Position numbers and translations under genes: made by a program
In this document: positions 9,640 to 20,232 of the stretch, in pieces
Layout: the number at the start of each line of letters is the position of its first letter
How positions within the stretch are numbered: position 1 is the first letter of the stretch
Notes under the pieces: model-generated
What the model was told of the DNA's origin: nothing
The model's database searches: none
The model's input: the letters and a program-made list of their open reading frames with translations, nothing else
Assembly (NCBI GenBank): GCA_905331475.1
Contig: CAJNYU010002593.1
Coordinates: 1-64,000 of the forward strand
Length of the DNA stretch: 64,000 nucleotides
Direction: 5' to 3'
Source of the DNA: Rotaria socialis
Taxonomy: Eukaryota; Rotifera; Eurotatoria; Philodinida; Philodinidae

Positions 9640-12636
9640 GTTATGAATTTTATTCAAATGATTTAGTACAAGATTTAAATATGAAACGATTATGCTGGCC
9701 AGATACAATAGAATTAAGTTTAAGTATTAAACATTCAAATGAAATAATGTTTCTTTTTCGGAAGGGTGCTTTGCCGTCAATTGAACATTTAAATATTACT
9801 AATGAGGATGTATATAGTATTTTGTCAGAACATAAAAACAAATCAATATCAAGTATTTCATTTGATAAAAGTCAACTCAATGAAATAGTTGATGGTACTC
9901 GATTAAAATCATTATTTTTACGTTATATATTTCTTCATGATCTTATTATATTAATGAATTCATTAGCTATGCCTTTACTTGAAAAATTCATACTTACCGA
10001 TTTATATGATCATAGTAAGTTATCATTAACGTAAAACAGTTTAGATGAGACATGCACAAATATTTTACTGATATTTCCAGCAGTGAAACACATGTTCTCA
10101 TTCACTGGAAATATTTTAACAAAACTGAACGCATTTACTTTGAATATATTTTTTCAAAATAAAAATCTACATTTTTCGTGTTTTTTGCAGCACTCGATCA
10201 TCTTAGCAGATTTCAACAAGTCTGTGATTCTCAACATTTACCCTCTCTGAAAAATCTCTACTTTTCATTTTGCTTTCCCAAAGAGATTGAAGAGGCATGG
10301 CGAATAAGTCTGTTTAGTTTCAATGGTGAATGGCCTTTTGACAATGTTGATCATTATGTAGATGATCCTTTATTTTTGGACGATGATGGAGTATCTTTTA
10401 TCAAAAGAAGTCAATTAATTATCTATACACGTCCAATCAATATTCTATTGGAACACGAGCGAACTTTACATAATCATCGTTTTGCAACACAAGCATCTAT
10501 GCCGATAATTACAAATCGACGACGATCACTACAACTGACTTGCAATGAAATGGACAATCCTGATCAGTTACTCAAAACTTTGCAAATAGTTGGAAGCAGT
10601 CACGTGAACAAACTCGAGTTGATTTATCGAGATGATTTGGTAAGTGTATTAACGTCTAAACTAAAGACAATATATGTTATGACAGTTATATTGAAAGGGA
10701 ATTGTAAAAAATTATCAAATTGCTTTCATTTTAATTTCGGACAAAATGATTTGATAAAGTTTTAACCAATGTCAGATGTTTGATTGGTTAATCAATAGGA
10801 TGGAACTAAAGTTTAACAAAAAGGAAATTTGGAATAAAAATGAGAATGTACTGTTCAAATGAATACTTATCAAAACAAAATTGGTAAATCTCATATTTAG
10901 AGTGAGAAATAAAGTATTAAACTTATTTTATGTAATTAAATACGTCAACGATAGAACTTAATCGTGCAGAATACTATTTATTCAAATTGTCTATATGATA
11001 TAAAAGTCAGAAAAAAAACAATTGTTGACTGTTTTAAATTGATGCACTTTCTGAAAAGATAAAATGTAATTCTGGATAAAACCGTACGTTTCTAGCACGT
11101 TGTGAGATAGAAAAAAACATTTTTTTTTCGATTTTTTTAGTCTAGTTATTAAAGATGTTCACAATGTGGTATTTTTGCACCTTACTCTGTCCTGTCCCAA
11201 TCTATTGAATCAATCGAGTAGAACAGGACAGTGTATTCTGATGCACTGTACTCTAAAGTAGAGGAAGTTTCGAAAGTTATTTTAGTTGCTTTCTGAGTAT
11301 ACCTATTTTCAGAGTGTGTCTTCATTAGAAGTTTCAATTGAATTGAAAAGCAAAACGTGTACATATTCGAACACAGATCATCGTTTTGCCTTAATCCAAC
11401 AACCGCTATGACTGACTATGCTGTGACATACACAGACCCTTGCGACTAGTATATGGTTAGTGCAATTCGTCCAGAGCTCAAGCTAGTTATAGGATAAGAT
11501 ACCGAACAACGCCCTATACTAAAAGGCAGTCGAAAAGCGGGATATTCGCGTTGTTTTACACCGAAATCTATTTTTGAATAATTGTAAATCATCGGTTAAC
11601 TAACTAAATACATGAGTATTAACAAAAGAGACGAGACATAACTAGTATAGTATACACAACTTGGATTCATGAGATTCACTGTAGATCTTGATTTGAAAAC
11701 AACTATGCATAAAAAAATGCAATAGATAAATGTGAAATTCTTCAAAAGGTCATTTTGAGAAAAAACGAAAAACAAAATTGAGTTTTCTGATAGAAATTTC
11801 CACTCCTTTCAAACTTTTACGACATTGAAAGGATCGTAATAATAAAATACTTTTTTAATTTATCTTGTTGAAAATTTATTCTTTTTGCATTTGACGATGT
11901 AGATCTTCGAGTAAAACTCTGAAAAGTAGTTGGCACTGTTCTACAGTCTTTCTGGGAAAATGTCATTTAATGATAAGTTCTGAAAGAATATCAATATTGC
12001 AAAAGTGTATAAAGGAGTTATCTATTCAAGCGATAAACAGTGCCTAAAAAATTAATGTATAAAATGTTGATTTTTATTTAGATAAATGTCCTGATGATAT
12101 CAAAATATCCTTCTAGTTGTCGTTTGTCGTTTAATCATCTACGATCCATGACTTTTAAATCGAAAACAGAGCGAATAAAAGAAGCAGAACGCGTTTATAT
12201 AGTGAAGCAAATACTTGATTCGTCGCCAAATCTTTCGCATATTGAAATTGAGTGGAACGAGTTTCGTCATTGCTCTCAAAGGTATTCAAATCTTCAACAT
12301 GTGCATCTTTTATTAGATCGATTATGTCGTCAAGCTAAAGAACCTTTTGATATCGATCGATTAAATCAATTAGCACCGAATCTATGTTGTCTTGAAATAA
12401 GTGGTGGATATCTTATCTTCAATGAAAATCTTCTCCAGTTTATTTTCAAAATTATTCGTCGATTTGATCAACTAGTTTATTTAACATTAAATAAAAAAGA
12501 CCTTTATAGATCTAAACCCGCCAACAAAATTATCTTTAAAGAAAGATTAATAGAAATTGATAATGGCCGATTATTTCATTCTAAAGATATTCAAATTAGA
12601 TTTCCTCAATTAGACAGATTATATATTTGGATTTAA
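9640..12636 (+). CDS. F-box/leucine-rich family protein, C-terminal three exons
   Basis: Three exons join cleanly: 9640-10014, 10191-10639 and 12082-12636. The first junction is phase 1 (GTAAGT donor, TTTTTTGCAG acceptor) and the second phase 0 (GTAAGT donor, TTATTTAG acceptor). The product is leucine-rich, with LPSIEHLNI, MPLLEKFILTDLY, LPSLKNLYFSF and LAPNLCCLEIS segments, and ends in FPQLDRLYIWI before the stop. This matches the LRR-like C-terminal half of bdelloid F-box proteins, the substrate-recognition part of an SCF ligase. The second intron (1.44 kb) is very long for this genome and may hold an insertion. With the frameshifted N-terminal part at 7274-7980 this is probably one gene. 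Whether it still makes protein is doubtful. Confidence 0.6.
11185..11236. repeat. Short hairpin with CTGTCCTGT / ACAGGACAG arms
   Basis: CTGTCCTGTCCCA near 11187 is complementary to GAACAGGACAGTG near 11222, with about 25 bp between the arms. It is a small fold-back inside the long intron of the F-box gene. A related AGGACAGAATAGGAC motif occurs at about 40815 in an NBAS intron. Confidence 0.4.
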
Positions 12637-12639
12637 TCT

Positions 12640-13129
12640 TTTTATCTAAATAAATAAATTCTATATTATTTCAAATATTAAAAAAAGGTTAACTATTGAT
12701 CAAATTCGAAAAATTATTTTCGATTTTATTTAGATTGATTTAAAAACACTTTCTTAGACTTCAATACATTGAAATATTACATTTAGAAAAATATAGTGAA
12801 TCTCAAAAGTCTGGTCCCATCCTTTTGTTTTCAGTGGCACATTAAAATTAGATTACGCTAATTTTATTCTTTTATATGCCTGTATAGGAGAGATTCAGAC
12901 ATATAACGGACAATCAATACAATGTAGTTTTAATTCACAATTCAACATAGAGAGGAGAGCCAGGGTATGGATGCTGGCGCATTTATCATGTCTTAATACA
13001 CACCCACACCCTCAAGATGGATATTAAAATTCTAAAGAAAAATTCTTAGTCGCTTTTGGTTTCATTGAATTTTGTTTTTGAAAATTTTTATTATTTCGAT
13101 TCTTTTATTCACTTTTTTTCGTGTAATAT
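12640..13129. other. Intergenic region with a telomere-like motif
   Basis: AT-rich spacer between the convergent F-box gene and sirtuin gene. It contains a CACACCCACACCCTC motif at about 12999-13013 and a GGGTATGGATG stretch at about 12963, weakly complementary and resembling the TGTGGG unit. No gene is seen. Confidence 0.4.
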
Positions 13130-14714
13130 TCACAAAACTGTTCTTAAGGTTGCATTTAGCAAAGGATTTCTTTTAAGGTTTGTTGTTGATGTCACAATGA
13201 TTTGTCTTGTAGCTTGCGTTTTATTATCTGGCGGCCGTTTAAAAGAAAACGGCATTAATTCACATTCAGATAATGAACTATTTAATGATGACGATGATGA
13301 TGATGAGGAAGAGGAGGAGGATGACAATGATGATTGTTTTGATGGAAGTACTGGTAAAGCTGATTTTGATCGTCTTCGATTGAATAATAAAGCATTATTA
13401 TGTTTTTCAATCATAAGTTTTGTTGATGCATTATATACATGAGTATTGGGTTGAGCTACGAATTGAACTTGTTGACGATGAGAATTTAATGTTGAAACTT
13501 TTCGTTTTTGTTCAAGAAATGTTTCAGCAGCTTTTAATCGGTCATATCCAGTTTTTGTTCTTGCTATTGGTGCACTTTTTGGAAAATTTTTCTGGTGTTG
13601 CTTATGTAATGCATTCTCTCTATTCATTAATTCTAAAACATAATCAAGAGCATCCAATTTAGTTAAAAGTTGTTTAATATTAATTTCTAAATCTCCAATT
13701 AATGTTACATCACAAGATCTTGGTGATAAAAAAGTTCCAACTAATTGCCGATTAATTAAAAGACGCATTGTTGAACGTGTTGTTGAATCAATAATATCAG
13801 CAAATGGATAGACAGCTAATGATGTACCCATAACAATACAACAATCAGATGAAGGTAAATCTTGTTGATAAAGTTGAAATCGAGATGGTAAATCTTCGCC
13901 AAAAAAAACAATATCTGGTTTAATTACTCCATTACATCGAGATGTTTTCCAACAAATTGGAATTTTATCATCAAATATATCTTGATGAATATCTTCACAT
14001 TGATATTTTTGACGACATCGTTGGCATGCTGCGCTTTGAAATGTTCCATGTGCTTCAACTATTTTATCATTTGGAATACCAGCCACTGAAATTAAATTTA
14101 AACAAATATTTATGTATGCGCACATTATGGTAATTTTACTTCTTTCAAGCCCATCGATATTTTGTGTATAAATACGATGAAGAATATTTTTATCATATAA
14201 ATAACGAAGAAAATAATGATTTATATTTGGAAAATATTTTCCTGGATAAAGTTCTTTCGCTAAATCAAAAAATGGTTTTGGATTTCTATTAAAATAATTT
14301 AATTCAAATATGGCTTCTGGATATGGAATATTATAACGTTGTAAATTATCATATAAACCTGTACCTGCTGTACTATATTAAATTTAAAAAAAGAATATTT
14401 ATATTAAATAAATCCATAAATAAATACCGAAAGTCAGGTATACCACTTGCTGTTGAAATACCAGCTCCAACAAGAACAACAATTCGTTTAAATTGACCTT
14501 TTTTTATTGATTCAATAAAATAATCCAGAGAGTTTTTTTTTGTTGAGCTTTTTCGAACACTAATATCTTAATAAATAATGTATTGATTAATTCTTTTTTT
14601 TTATATTTACTTTTTAGTAGTTATTTCAACTTTTGATAATCTATTTGATAGATCATTTAAATTTCCTCGTGCAATACTATGTGATGAACGAATTTGAGAA
14701 CTTTTTCTTGACAT
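13130..14714 (-). CDS. NAD-dependent protein deacylase, SIRT2/SIRT3-like sirtuin
   Basis: Four exons on the minus strand: 14714-14611, 14559-14428, 14372-14140 and 14085-13130. All introns are about 51-55 bp, and together they give 474 residues. Sirtuins remove acyl groups from lysine using NAD+. Visible motifs are GAGIS near residue 67, GIPDFR, TQNIDGLER near 150, AHGTF with the catalytic His near 169, and KPDIVFFGEDLP. The zinc site has one normal C-x2-C (CQRC), but the second pair is spaced C-x5-C (ICWKTSRC), where this family usually has C-x2-C. Beyond the catalytic core a C-terminal tail of about 200 residues is basic and Ser-rich, with about 15 consecutive Ser near 13310, and is not recognised. 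Start: ATG at 14714, preceded by an AG that could end a 5' UTR intron. The acidic plus-strand frame opposite the Ser run is a shadow. Confidence 0.85.
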
Positions 14715-14719
14715 GAAAA

Positions 14720-15546
14720 CTAAAATAGAAATGTATTTATTTTCAATTGTTGGAATTAAAAATGTTTTTACAGTTTATGAGTTCAAACAATATAGTTTCT
14801 CACTGTGAACCACACTGTCCTATTCGATTTCACCATAAAGTTTCGTTTTTTTTTCAAACAAATTCTCTGATGTGAAAATGTGTTTCTATGTTTGTTGTAT
14901 TTGTTTGCTTGTCGATTCGAACCAATCAAAAAGCAGTTTTGTCTGTTTATTGGCTTCTGTCCTCACATAAAAAAAATATATGTATGTTTGTTTGTCTTTC
15001 CTAGATTACTTTTTCTTTTAATATAAAAACACTTGAGTTCATCAAATGTTTTAGCTTTACTGAATTAATAATAAATTTTATTTTTAATCATTGTCACATG
15101 ATTTATTTTGGTATGATGGGTTCACCTTACGACGCTGACCGCCTTATTTGTACCGAGTTATCTAATAACTGAAAAGGTCACATATATGAACCTTGAGGGT
15201 GTGAGCGTACTCATCACACTTCTTTAATATACCCACATCCACACCCATCCGGCATGAACCCTATCAATAGTAAGTAGAAACTGTTTATTTAATCTATTTT
15301 ATTTCTATTCATATTTTCGTGCTTTATTTTTTTAATACTTTTACTGTTTAGATTATATTACGACATGAAGTCTTAAAAGCGAGTAAAACTATTTTTTTAA
15401 TTTTTTAATTTTAATTTTTGTTGTTTTTTTTCCTATTTTTTTTATTTTACCCATTTTTATTTAATAAAAGTTAACACAAACTTGATATGTGAAGGACGGG
15501 ATAGGAGATCAAACAGTCGGATTCTTCATCCTGGGGAAGTTTAACA
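14720..15546. other. Intergenic region with telomere-like hairpin
   Basis: AT-rich, with no supported gene. GAGGGTGTGAGCG at about 15194-15206 and ATACCCACATCCACACCC at 15229-15246 form a loose inverted pair of TGTGGG-like blocks. The right end merges into a decayed dehydrogenase gene. Confidence 0.4.
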
Positions 15547-16044
15547 TTTGGAGTCGAATTTCTTCAATTGAAAGATCTTTGGTCATCAGCTGATTATATA
15601 ACGATTCATGTTCCATATACAGAAGCAGCTCATCTTAAATAATTGGTTTTATTAATAATATATATATATGTATAAACATCTGATTTTAAAATAGATTTAA
15701 TCAACGACGAAATATTTTCATCATGTAAACGAGGTGTTAAATTAATAAATGTTGCTCGTGGTGGAATAATTGATGAAAACTCACTTGTTAATGCACATAA
15801 TTGTGGTCAATGTGGTGGTGCAGCTCTTGATGTATTTCAAGAAGAACCACCAATTGATATGAAACTTACTCAACATCCTTTGACTATTTGTACACATCAT
15901 CTAGGTGCAAGTACTCTTGAAGCACAAAAACGTGTAGCAATTGATTTAGCTCAACAAATAATTGATTTGAAACAAGGACATTCATTAATTGGAGTTGTTA
16001 ATGGATCAGTAGTTACATCATTAATTCTTTATTTTTTGTATTGA
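15547..16044 (+). pseudogene. D-3-phosphoglycerate dehydrogenase fragment
   Basis: Two coding blocks match the middle of 3-phosphoglycerate dehydrogenase, the first enzyme of serine synthesis. The first, 15547-15642, reads like the FGV...LWSSADYITIHVP segment. The second, about 15694-16044, carries the hydroxyacid-dehydrogenase signature NVARGGIIDE, GGAALDVFQEEPP, the catalytic-His segment HHLGAST and a GVVN end. The Rossmann GxGxxG region and N-terminal substrate domain are absent upstream, and the C-terminal domain is not seen. A stop closes block one and no GT donor joins it to block two. I read it as a truncated pseudogene; the high sense conservation suggests recent decay. Confidence 0.75.
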
Positions 16045-16099
16045 GATACAGTATCAAATCACGCATTTGAAGTTAAAGTAATTTAAAATTATTTTTTAG

Positions 16100-16387
16100 A
16101 TGGAAATGATTGTTAATAAAAAGCAAGAAGTAAATAATGTATTAATTGTTCGTGCTGCAAGGGATAATCAAATAGAAGAACTATCTGGTATTGTTTCTGA
16201 TGATCATTTATGGATTATCTTCGTGATAATACGTCACAATTTAGTAATCGTATATCAGCTGTATTGGATACAATTACACCAACAGGAAATATTCAAGATC
16301 AACTTTGGTGTGCAATACTTTTATAATCAAAAAAAAAGAAGATTTGTTTTAAATTTAAGAAAACAAAATATAATAAAGACAAATTAA
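16100..16387 (+). pseudogene. Unrecognised coding remnant
   Basis: The stretch 16100-16200 reads as a polar protein segment. Around 16210-16310 another frame gives a more protein-like text (an RISAVLDTITPTGN-like stretch). The switch of frame suggests decay. It follows the dehydrogenase fragment by only 55 bp and could belong to it or to an unrelated gene. No family is recognised. Confidence 0.25.
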
Positions 16388-16389
16388 TA

Positions 16390-17600
16390 TTTTAGTTTTC
16401 TGTTAAATTAATTTTTTGAGTTATCATAAACAAAAAAATAATACTAATCGATATTGAATCTGCTTAGATATTCAAAGTTACTGAAAAACGACTAAATCAT
16501 TCAATGTGTTTAGTTAAGTGAGGTGATTATTTTAGTTATAAATGTGTTCTTTCTTTTCTTGTTTTTTTTTGAATAATTTAATTATGAATAGTTAATGAAA
16601 AGAAACATTTAAAATTCTGATAGGAAATTCATTTTTCAAAATAAAATTAATCATTTTTTTAAATTCTGTATTCTGGTTGAATATTTGTTGTAATCTACAT
16701 TAAGTTGACAAAGAAGGATCTTCCGAAAAACTTCATTTTTTTCTAATCTTTGTATATTTTTATGTGGACGAAGTTATAAATTATGGTGGAACAGATAAGA
16801 AATAAAAATACAAAAATATATAATTGTTTAAATAAAATTCTAAAAATATTTTCATTTTAGTGCATCAGTTCGGTTAATTGAATCGATAATGATTAACAGC
16901 AGACATCGATTTACTTAATATTAAATATTTATCAGTTTAATAATAATAATAATAAGTATAAGGATAAAATTATATTAATTCTCTATTAAAGTCCAGTTCA
17001 TTTAAAGGCGAAACTTTTTATATGTCAATCTATGTGGTTCTTATGAAAGTGTTTGATAAAATAAACATAAATATAATTATTTTTCTGTAGAATAAAGTAT
17101 CAAATGCATCTAATAATATAACCATTATTTGGTTTTATGTCGTTTTGACTTCATCTGTTCACATCAAATATGAGAAGTTTATTTATTTATGTATTATTGT
17201 TTAAAATTTAATCATTATTTTATTTTTTGTTCCTTTTGGTTCATAAAGTATGAATTAAAAATAAGTAAAATTTAAATGATACAATACCTATATTTTTTAA
17301 GCTCGATTTTTATTAAAGCGAGATTTGTCTATAAGAAGGAGAAAAACGCGTCTTTTCCATAGTTCACATCCAGAATATGTTATATTATTGGATCAGAAAA
17401 TAGCAATTATCTTTCGCTTGTTTTTTTTAAACTTTATTTTAAAAATAACATCTGCTGCTCCCAGTTACACAATTCTCAGCACATGGCTATAAAGACAAAC
17501 TACACTTTAAATATCCGTGCAACGATCGTCCAATGTGGCGCATATTGTTGATCATCATAACGAATTTTTCATTTGTTGACAGCTGGATCAAACTTGATCA
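16390..17600. other. AT-rich non-coding stretch
   Basis: No gene, RNA gene or clear repeat is seen. Runs of A/T and frequent stops occur in all frames. Confidence 0.4.
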
Positions 17601-17610
17601 AAGTATCTTG

Positions 17611-17725
17611 AGAGTGTGGGTGTGGGTGTGAGTGTGGGTTTCAGCAACTTATCTTCGTACACATTCCACCTCACCGTCACCCATACCCACACCCACACCC
17701 ACACCCACACCATCAACCACACTCT
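17611..17725. repeat. Largest interstitial telomere-like hairpin
   Basis: GAGTGTGGGTGTGGGTGTG at about 17611-17629 continues to 17638. It is followed after about 40 bp by CACCTCACCGTCACCCATACCC and then a (CCCACA)n run to about 17713, ending CACACTCT at 17725. The two arms are complementary over most of their length. The unit matches the TGTGGG telomere repeat of Adineta vaga. It is the most regular of six such blocks in the window. Confidence 0.7.
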
Positions 17726-17755
17726 AAAAGAATAGGTATTTTACGGAACCTAATA

Positions 17756-17932
17756 AGGTTCTTTCCTCGGGCACACTGGAAGAACTTTAAAAGGTTTGAT
17801 ATTGAAACTACAAAAGCTTTTCAAGCTTTACTAAACCTGATAGGTGTTCCAGCTTCAAATACAAAACCTTTTAAAGTTCTATACTGAGCCCAAAAAGGTT
17901 CTTCCGGTGTGCCCGAGGGAAGAAAATTTTCA
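17756..17932. mobile_element. Small fold-back element with CCTCGGGCACAC ends
   Basis: CCTCGGGCACACTGGAAGAAC near 17765 returns inverted as GTTCTTCCGGTGTGCCCGAGG near 17900-17922. Further in, GAACTTTAAAAGGTTT is shared inverted on both arms. The total is about 175 bp, with no coding capacity. It lies 30 bp to the right of the telomere-like hairpin. Confidence 0.65.
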
Positions 17933-18379
17933 AGTTTCGTAAAAAACCTATTTTTTTAAAGTGCACCCTCACGACATACCCTCAAGGTTTTTTCCTTTTT
18001 TTATAGTTAATTTTAATCATCAATACACTCGTCTTTCAGTTTTTTGAATAAAATACAAGAAACGTTTTACCGTTTTGATCCAATTCATCATTATCCATTT
18101 TTTCGACATACTTTTTTCGACGTTTTTTCTTTCGACGTTTTCACATCCATTCGAAATAACAACAATTGATAGTCATTTTCATAGACAGGTTAATTCAAGG
18201 TAGATGAATATAAAATATTTTTCATTAAAGATAATTTTAGCAAAGTTAGAATTTACGATCATGTATTTATTCAAGAACTAATCAAGACATTTGTGCCAAC
18301 TTATGATACAGAAATATGATTATCTACAGGTTTAGAATTTTAATCTATTTCGTTAAATTTATAAATTTGCTTTTTTATT

Positions 18380-19260
18380 GATTGTAGGTACTATTGTTGA
18401 TAATAGATATTATTATTGAAGCAGATAAATTAATACGTGAAGCTCGGCATGATTTTCGGCTTACTATGAAATTTATTGATTTATGTCGATTTATTCTTTG
18501 TTATTATTCAACATCACGTATTATACTTTCTATTGGAAGTCAATGTTTAGTTACTCGATTAGCTGTACTGGTTATTGATGATGTTTGTTAAGAACCCTAG
18601 TGAAACATCTTGTAAGTAAGATCTTGAAATCTTGGGATTGGTAGGTAAGATCTTATCAACCCATGTGTTTCATTACGATGAAACTGCGGCGCAGTTACGC
18701 CGTAACTGCGATCGCACTGTGACCCGTAATTGCGGAAAATTGCGACGTAGTTACGCGCAACTACGATGAAAAAATCGCAGNAAATCAAGTCAGTTGTTGT
18801 AAAAGAAAATGATCATGGTTATATTTATATTGAAGAATTAAAATAAAATCATGTTGAAGCAGTATGTGAAGATATTCGATCATGAAATGTATGAAATCTT
18901 CGAACAGTACTAATTAAAGAAATGACGGATATCCGTCGTGTTGTTAAAACAACATTCCTCAATTCGTATAAACGTGGAATTTATCGAGATCATTTAGCCA
19001 ATATTGAACATTGTGATATGGTACAAAACTTGGTTACACTTAAATAAATTCTGCTAATTGATTATATGAAAAAAAAACGAGGTGAATAATATGGAACATC
19101 AAATGATTAATTGGATATTGGTCCTGAAGCACATCGAACATTTGAGGCAAAAAAATCGGTTTGCTTTTAAAAAAACATTGGCGAAATTATTTTGTTGAAA
19201 CAGCTGTGGAGTAAGGATTTCAATTATAATTTATTCGAGAAAACTTACTTCATTTGTTGA
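18380..19260 (+). pseudogene. Unrecognised broken gene split by a repeat
   Basis: 18394-18591 is an open, protein-like segment (EADKLIREARHDFRLTMKFI...). After the palindromic repeat and the N at 18781, coding-like text continues with stops (for example MTDIRRVVKTTFLNSYKRG near 18922-18978). I do not recognise a family. The repeat insertion and several stops argue for a dead gene; the N leaves the junction uncertain. Confidence 0.3.
18660..18781. repeat. GC-rich palindromic repeat, copy 1 (left), truncated at an N
   Basis: The stretch starts CCCATGTGTTTCATTACG and runs into CGCAGTTACGCCGTAACTGCG and GATCGCACTGTGACCCGTAA. The same sequence occurs inverted at 27055-27173, with about 90 percent agreement by eye. 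It is cut by the assembly N at 18781. It is a candidate inverted end of a transposon or a solo copy of that end. Confidence 0.65.
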
Positions 19261-19511
19261 GTTGCAGATGGACAAATCAAAAGAGATTATGAATATTAAA
19301 TATTTGAAGGCGGAAAATTTGATTAAAAAGGATTTTTTTATAAAATTTTACATTTCAAACTATTGTAACTCATTGATGGTATAACTCCAAGAATAAGTAA
19401 ATTAGTTAAATTTGAATAAACAATTGATGAACCAGAAAGCACTCGTAATTTTTAATCGAATTATTTTATTTAGATCAAATTGAAGTATGTGCCCATGTCG
19501 TCTCTTTTTTA

Positions 19512-19600
19512 ACAACTGCGTCGCAGTTACGCGTAGAGCCAATTCTGCATCGCAACTGCGCGTAACTGCGAAGTTTTCATCGTAACTGCGCATAAGTTTG
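19512..19600. repeat. GC-rich palindromic repeat, copy 2
   Basis: It contains ACTGCGTCGCAGTTACGCG, then GCGCGTAACTGCG and TTTTCATCGTAACTGCGCAT. These are the same building blocks as the copies at 18660 and 27000. The core CGCAGTTACGCGTAACTGCG is a perfect 20 bp palindrome. The copy lies about 190 bp before the transposase promoter. Confidence 0.6.
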
Positions 19601-19790
19601 GCGCATTGAATCGTAGCGTAAAGTGCTGTTCAATCTATGGCCATTGAGATGCAGATCAACGCAACTGCGACTGTAACACATCAGTCGCACCACACGATGC
19701 ACTGTACTTGATATCAACCATTCACAAGTCGCTCCTCCTTACTTGTTACTGGTCACACGGTAGTGCCAATGCTTAATCACACAAGGATCC

Positions 19791-19798
19791 TATAAAAG
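19791..19798 (+). promoter_or_regulatory. Likely TATA box of the transposase gene
   Basis: TATAAAAG occurs in a relatively GC-rich stretch, about 440 bp before the transposase ATG. A good splice donor (AGAG|TAAGTA context at about 19849) lies downstream, so a 5' UTR intron ending before the ATG at 20233 is plausible (TCTTCTAG at 20221-20228). Confidence 0.45.
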
Positions 19799-19912
19799 AA
19801 AGCGTTCGTGAGACTGTAGTTCATATTTCTTTCTGCTACACACGTAGAGTAAGTATTCTGAATATACGTTTTTGGGAGTCAAAATGGAGACATCAAGGTT
19901 TTTAACAGTTGC

Positions 19913-20105
19913 GAATCCGGGGTCAGAATTTTATTTTTTTTAAGAATTATTAATATTTTTAGTAATTTTTAATATTTTTCATAAAACTTGACTAAAGGTA
20001 ATCCTAGGCGAGGAATCCGAATCCGGGGTCAGAATTTTATTTTTTTTATGAATTATTAATATTTTTAGTAATTTTTAATATTTTTCATAAAACTTGACTT
20101 AAGGA
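19913..20105 (+). repeat. 106 bp tandem repeat, about 1.8 copies
   Basis: GAATCCGGGGTCAGAATTTT begins at 19913 and again at 20019. The following AT-rich text up to CATAAAACTTGACT is nearly identical in both copies. The repeat lies in the presumed 5' UTR intron of the transposase gene, so it could influence its expression. That is inference. Confidence 0.8.
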
Positions 20106-20232
20106 CTGTGGTACTTGCGTATAGTAAATGATGTCTATAGCTTAGTAGTTGCTTCAGATTAACAATTCCAATTTACACTCAGCTAGTGTAATTTCAATGA
20201 TTGTTTTTGTATATTTCATCTCTTCTAGTTAA

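Noticed and set aside
13056..13442. Plus-strand frame with a long Asp/Glu run
   Set aside because: It is the antisense shadow of the poly-Ser stretch in the sirtuin gene, which has conserved motifs and good splice sites.
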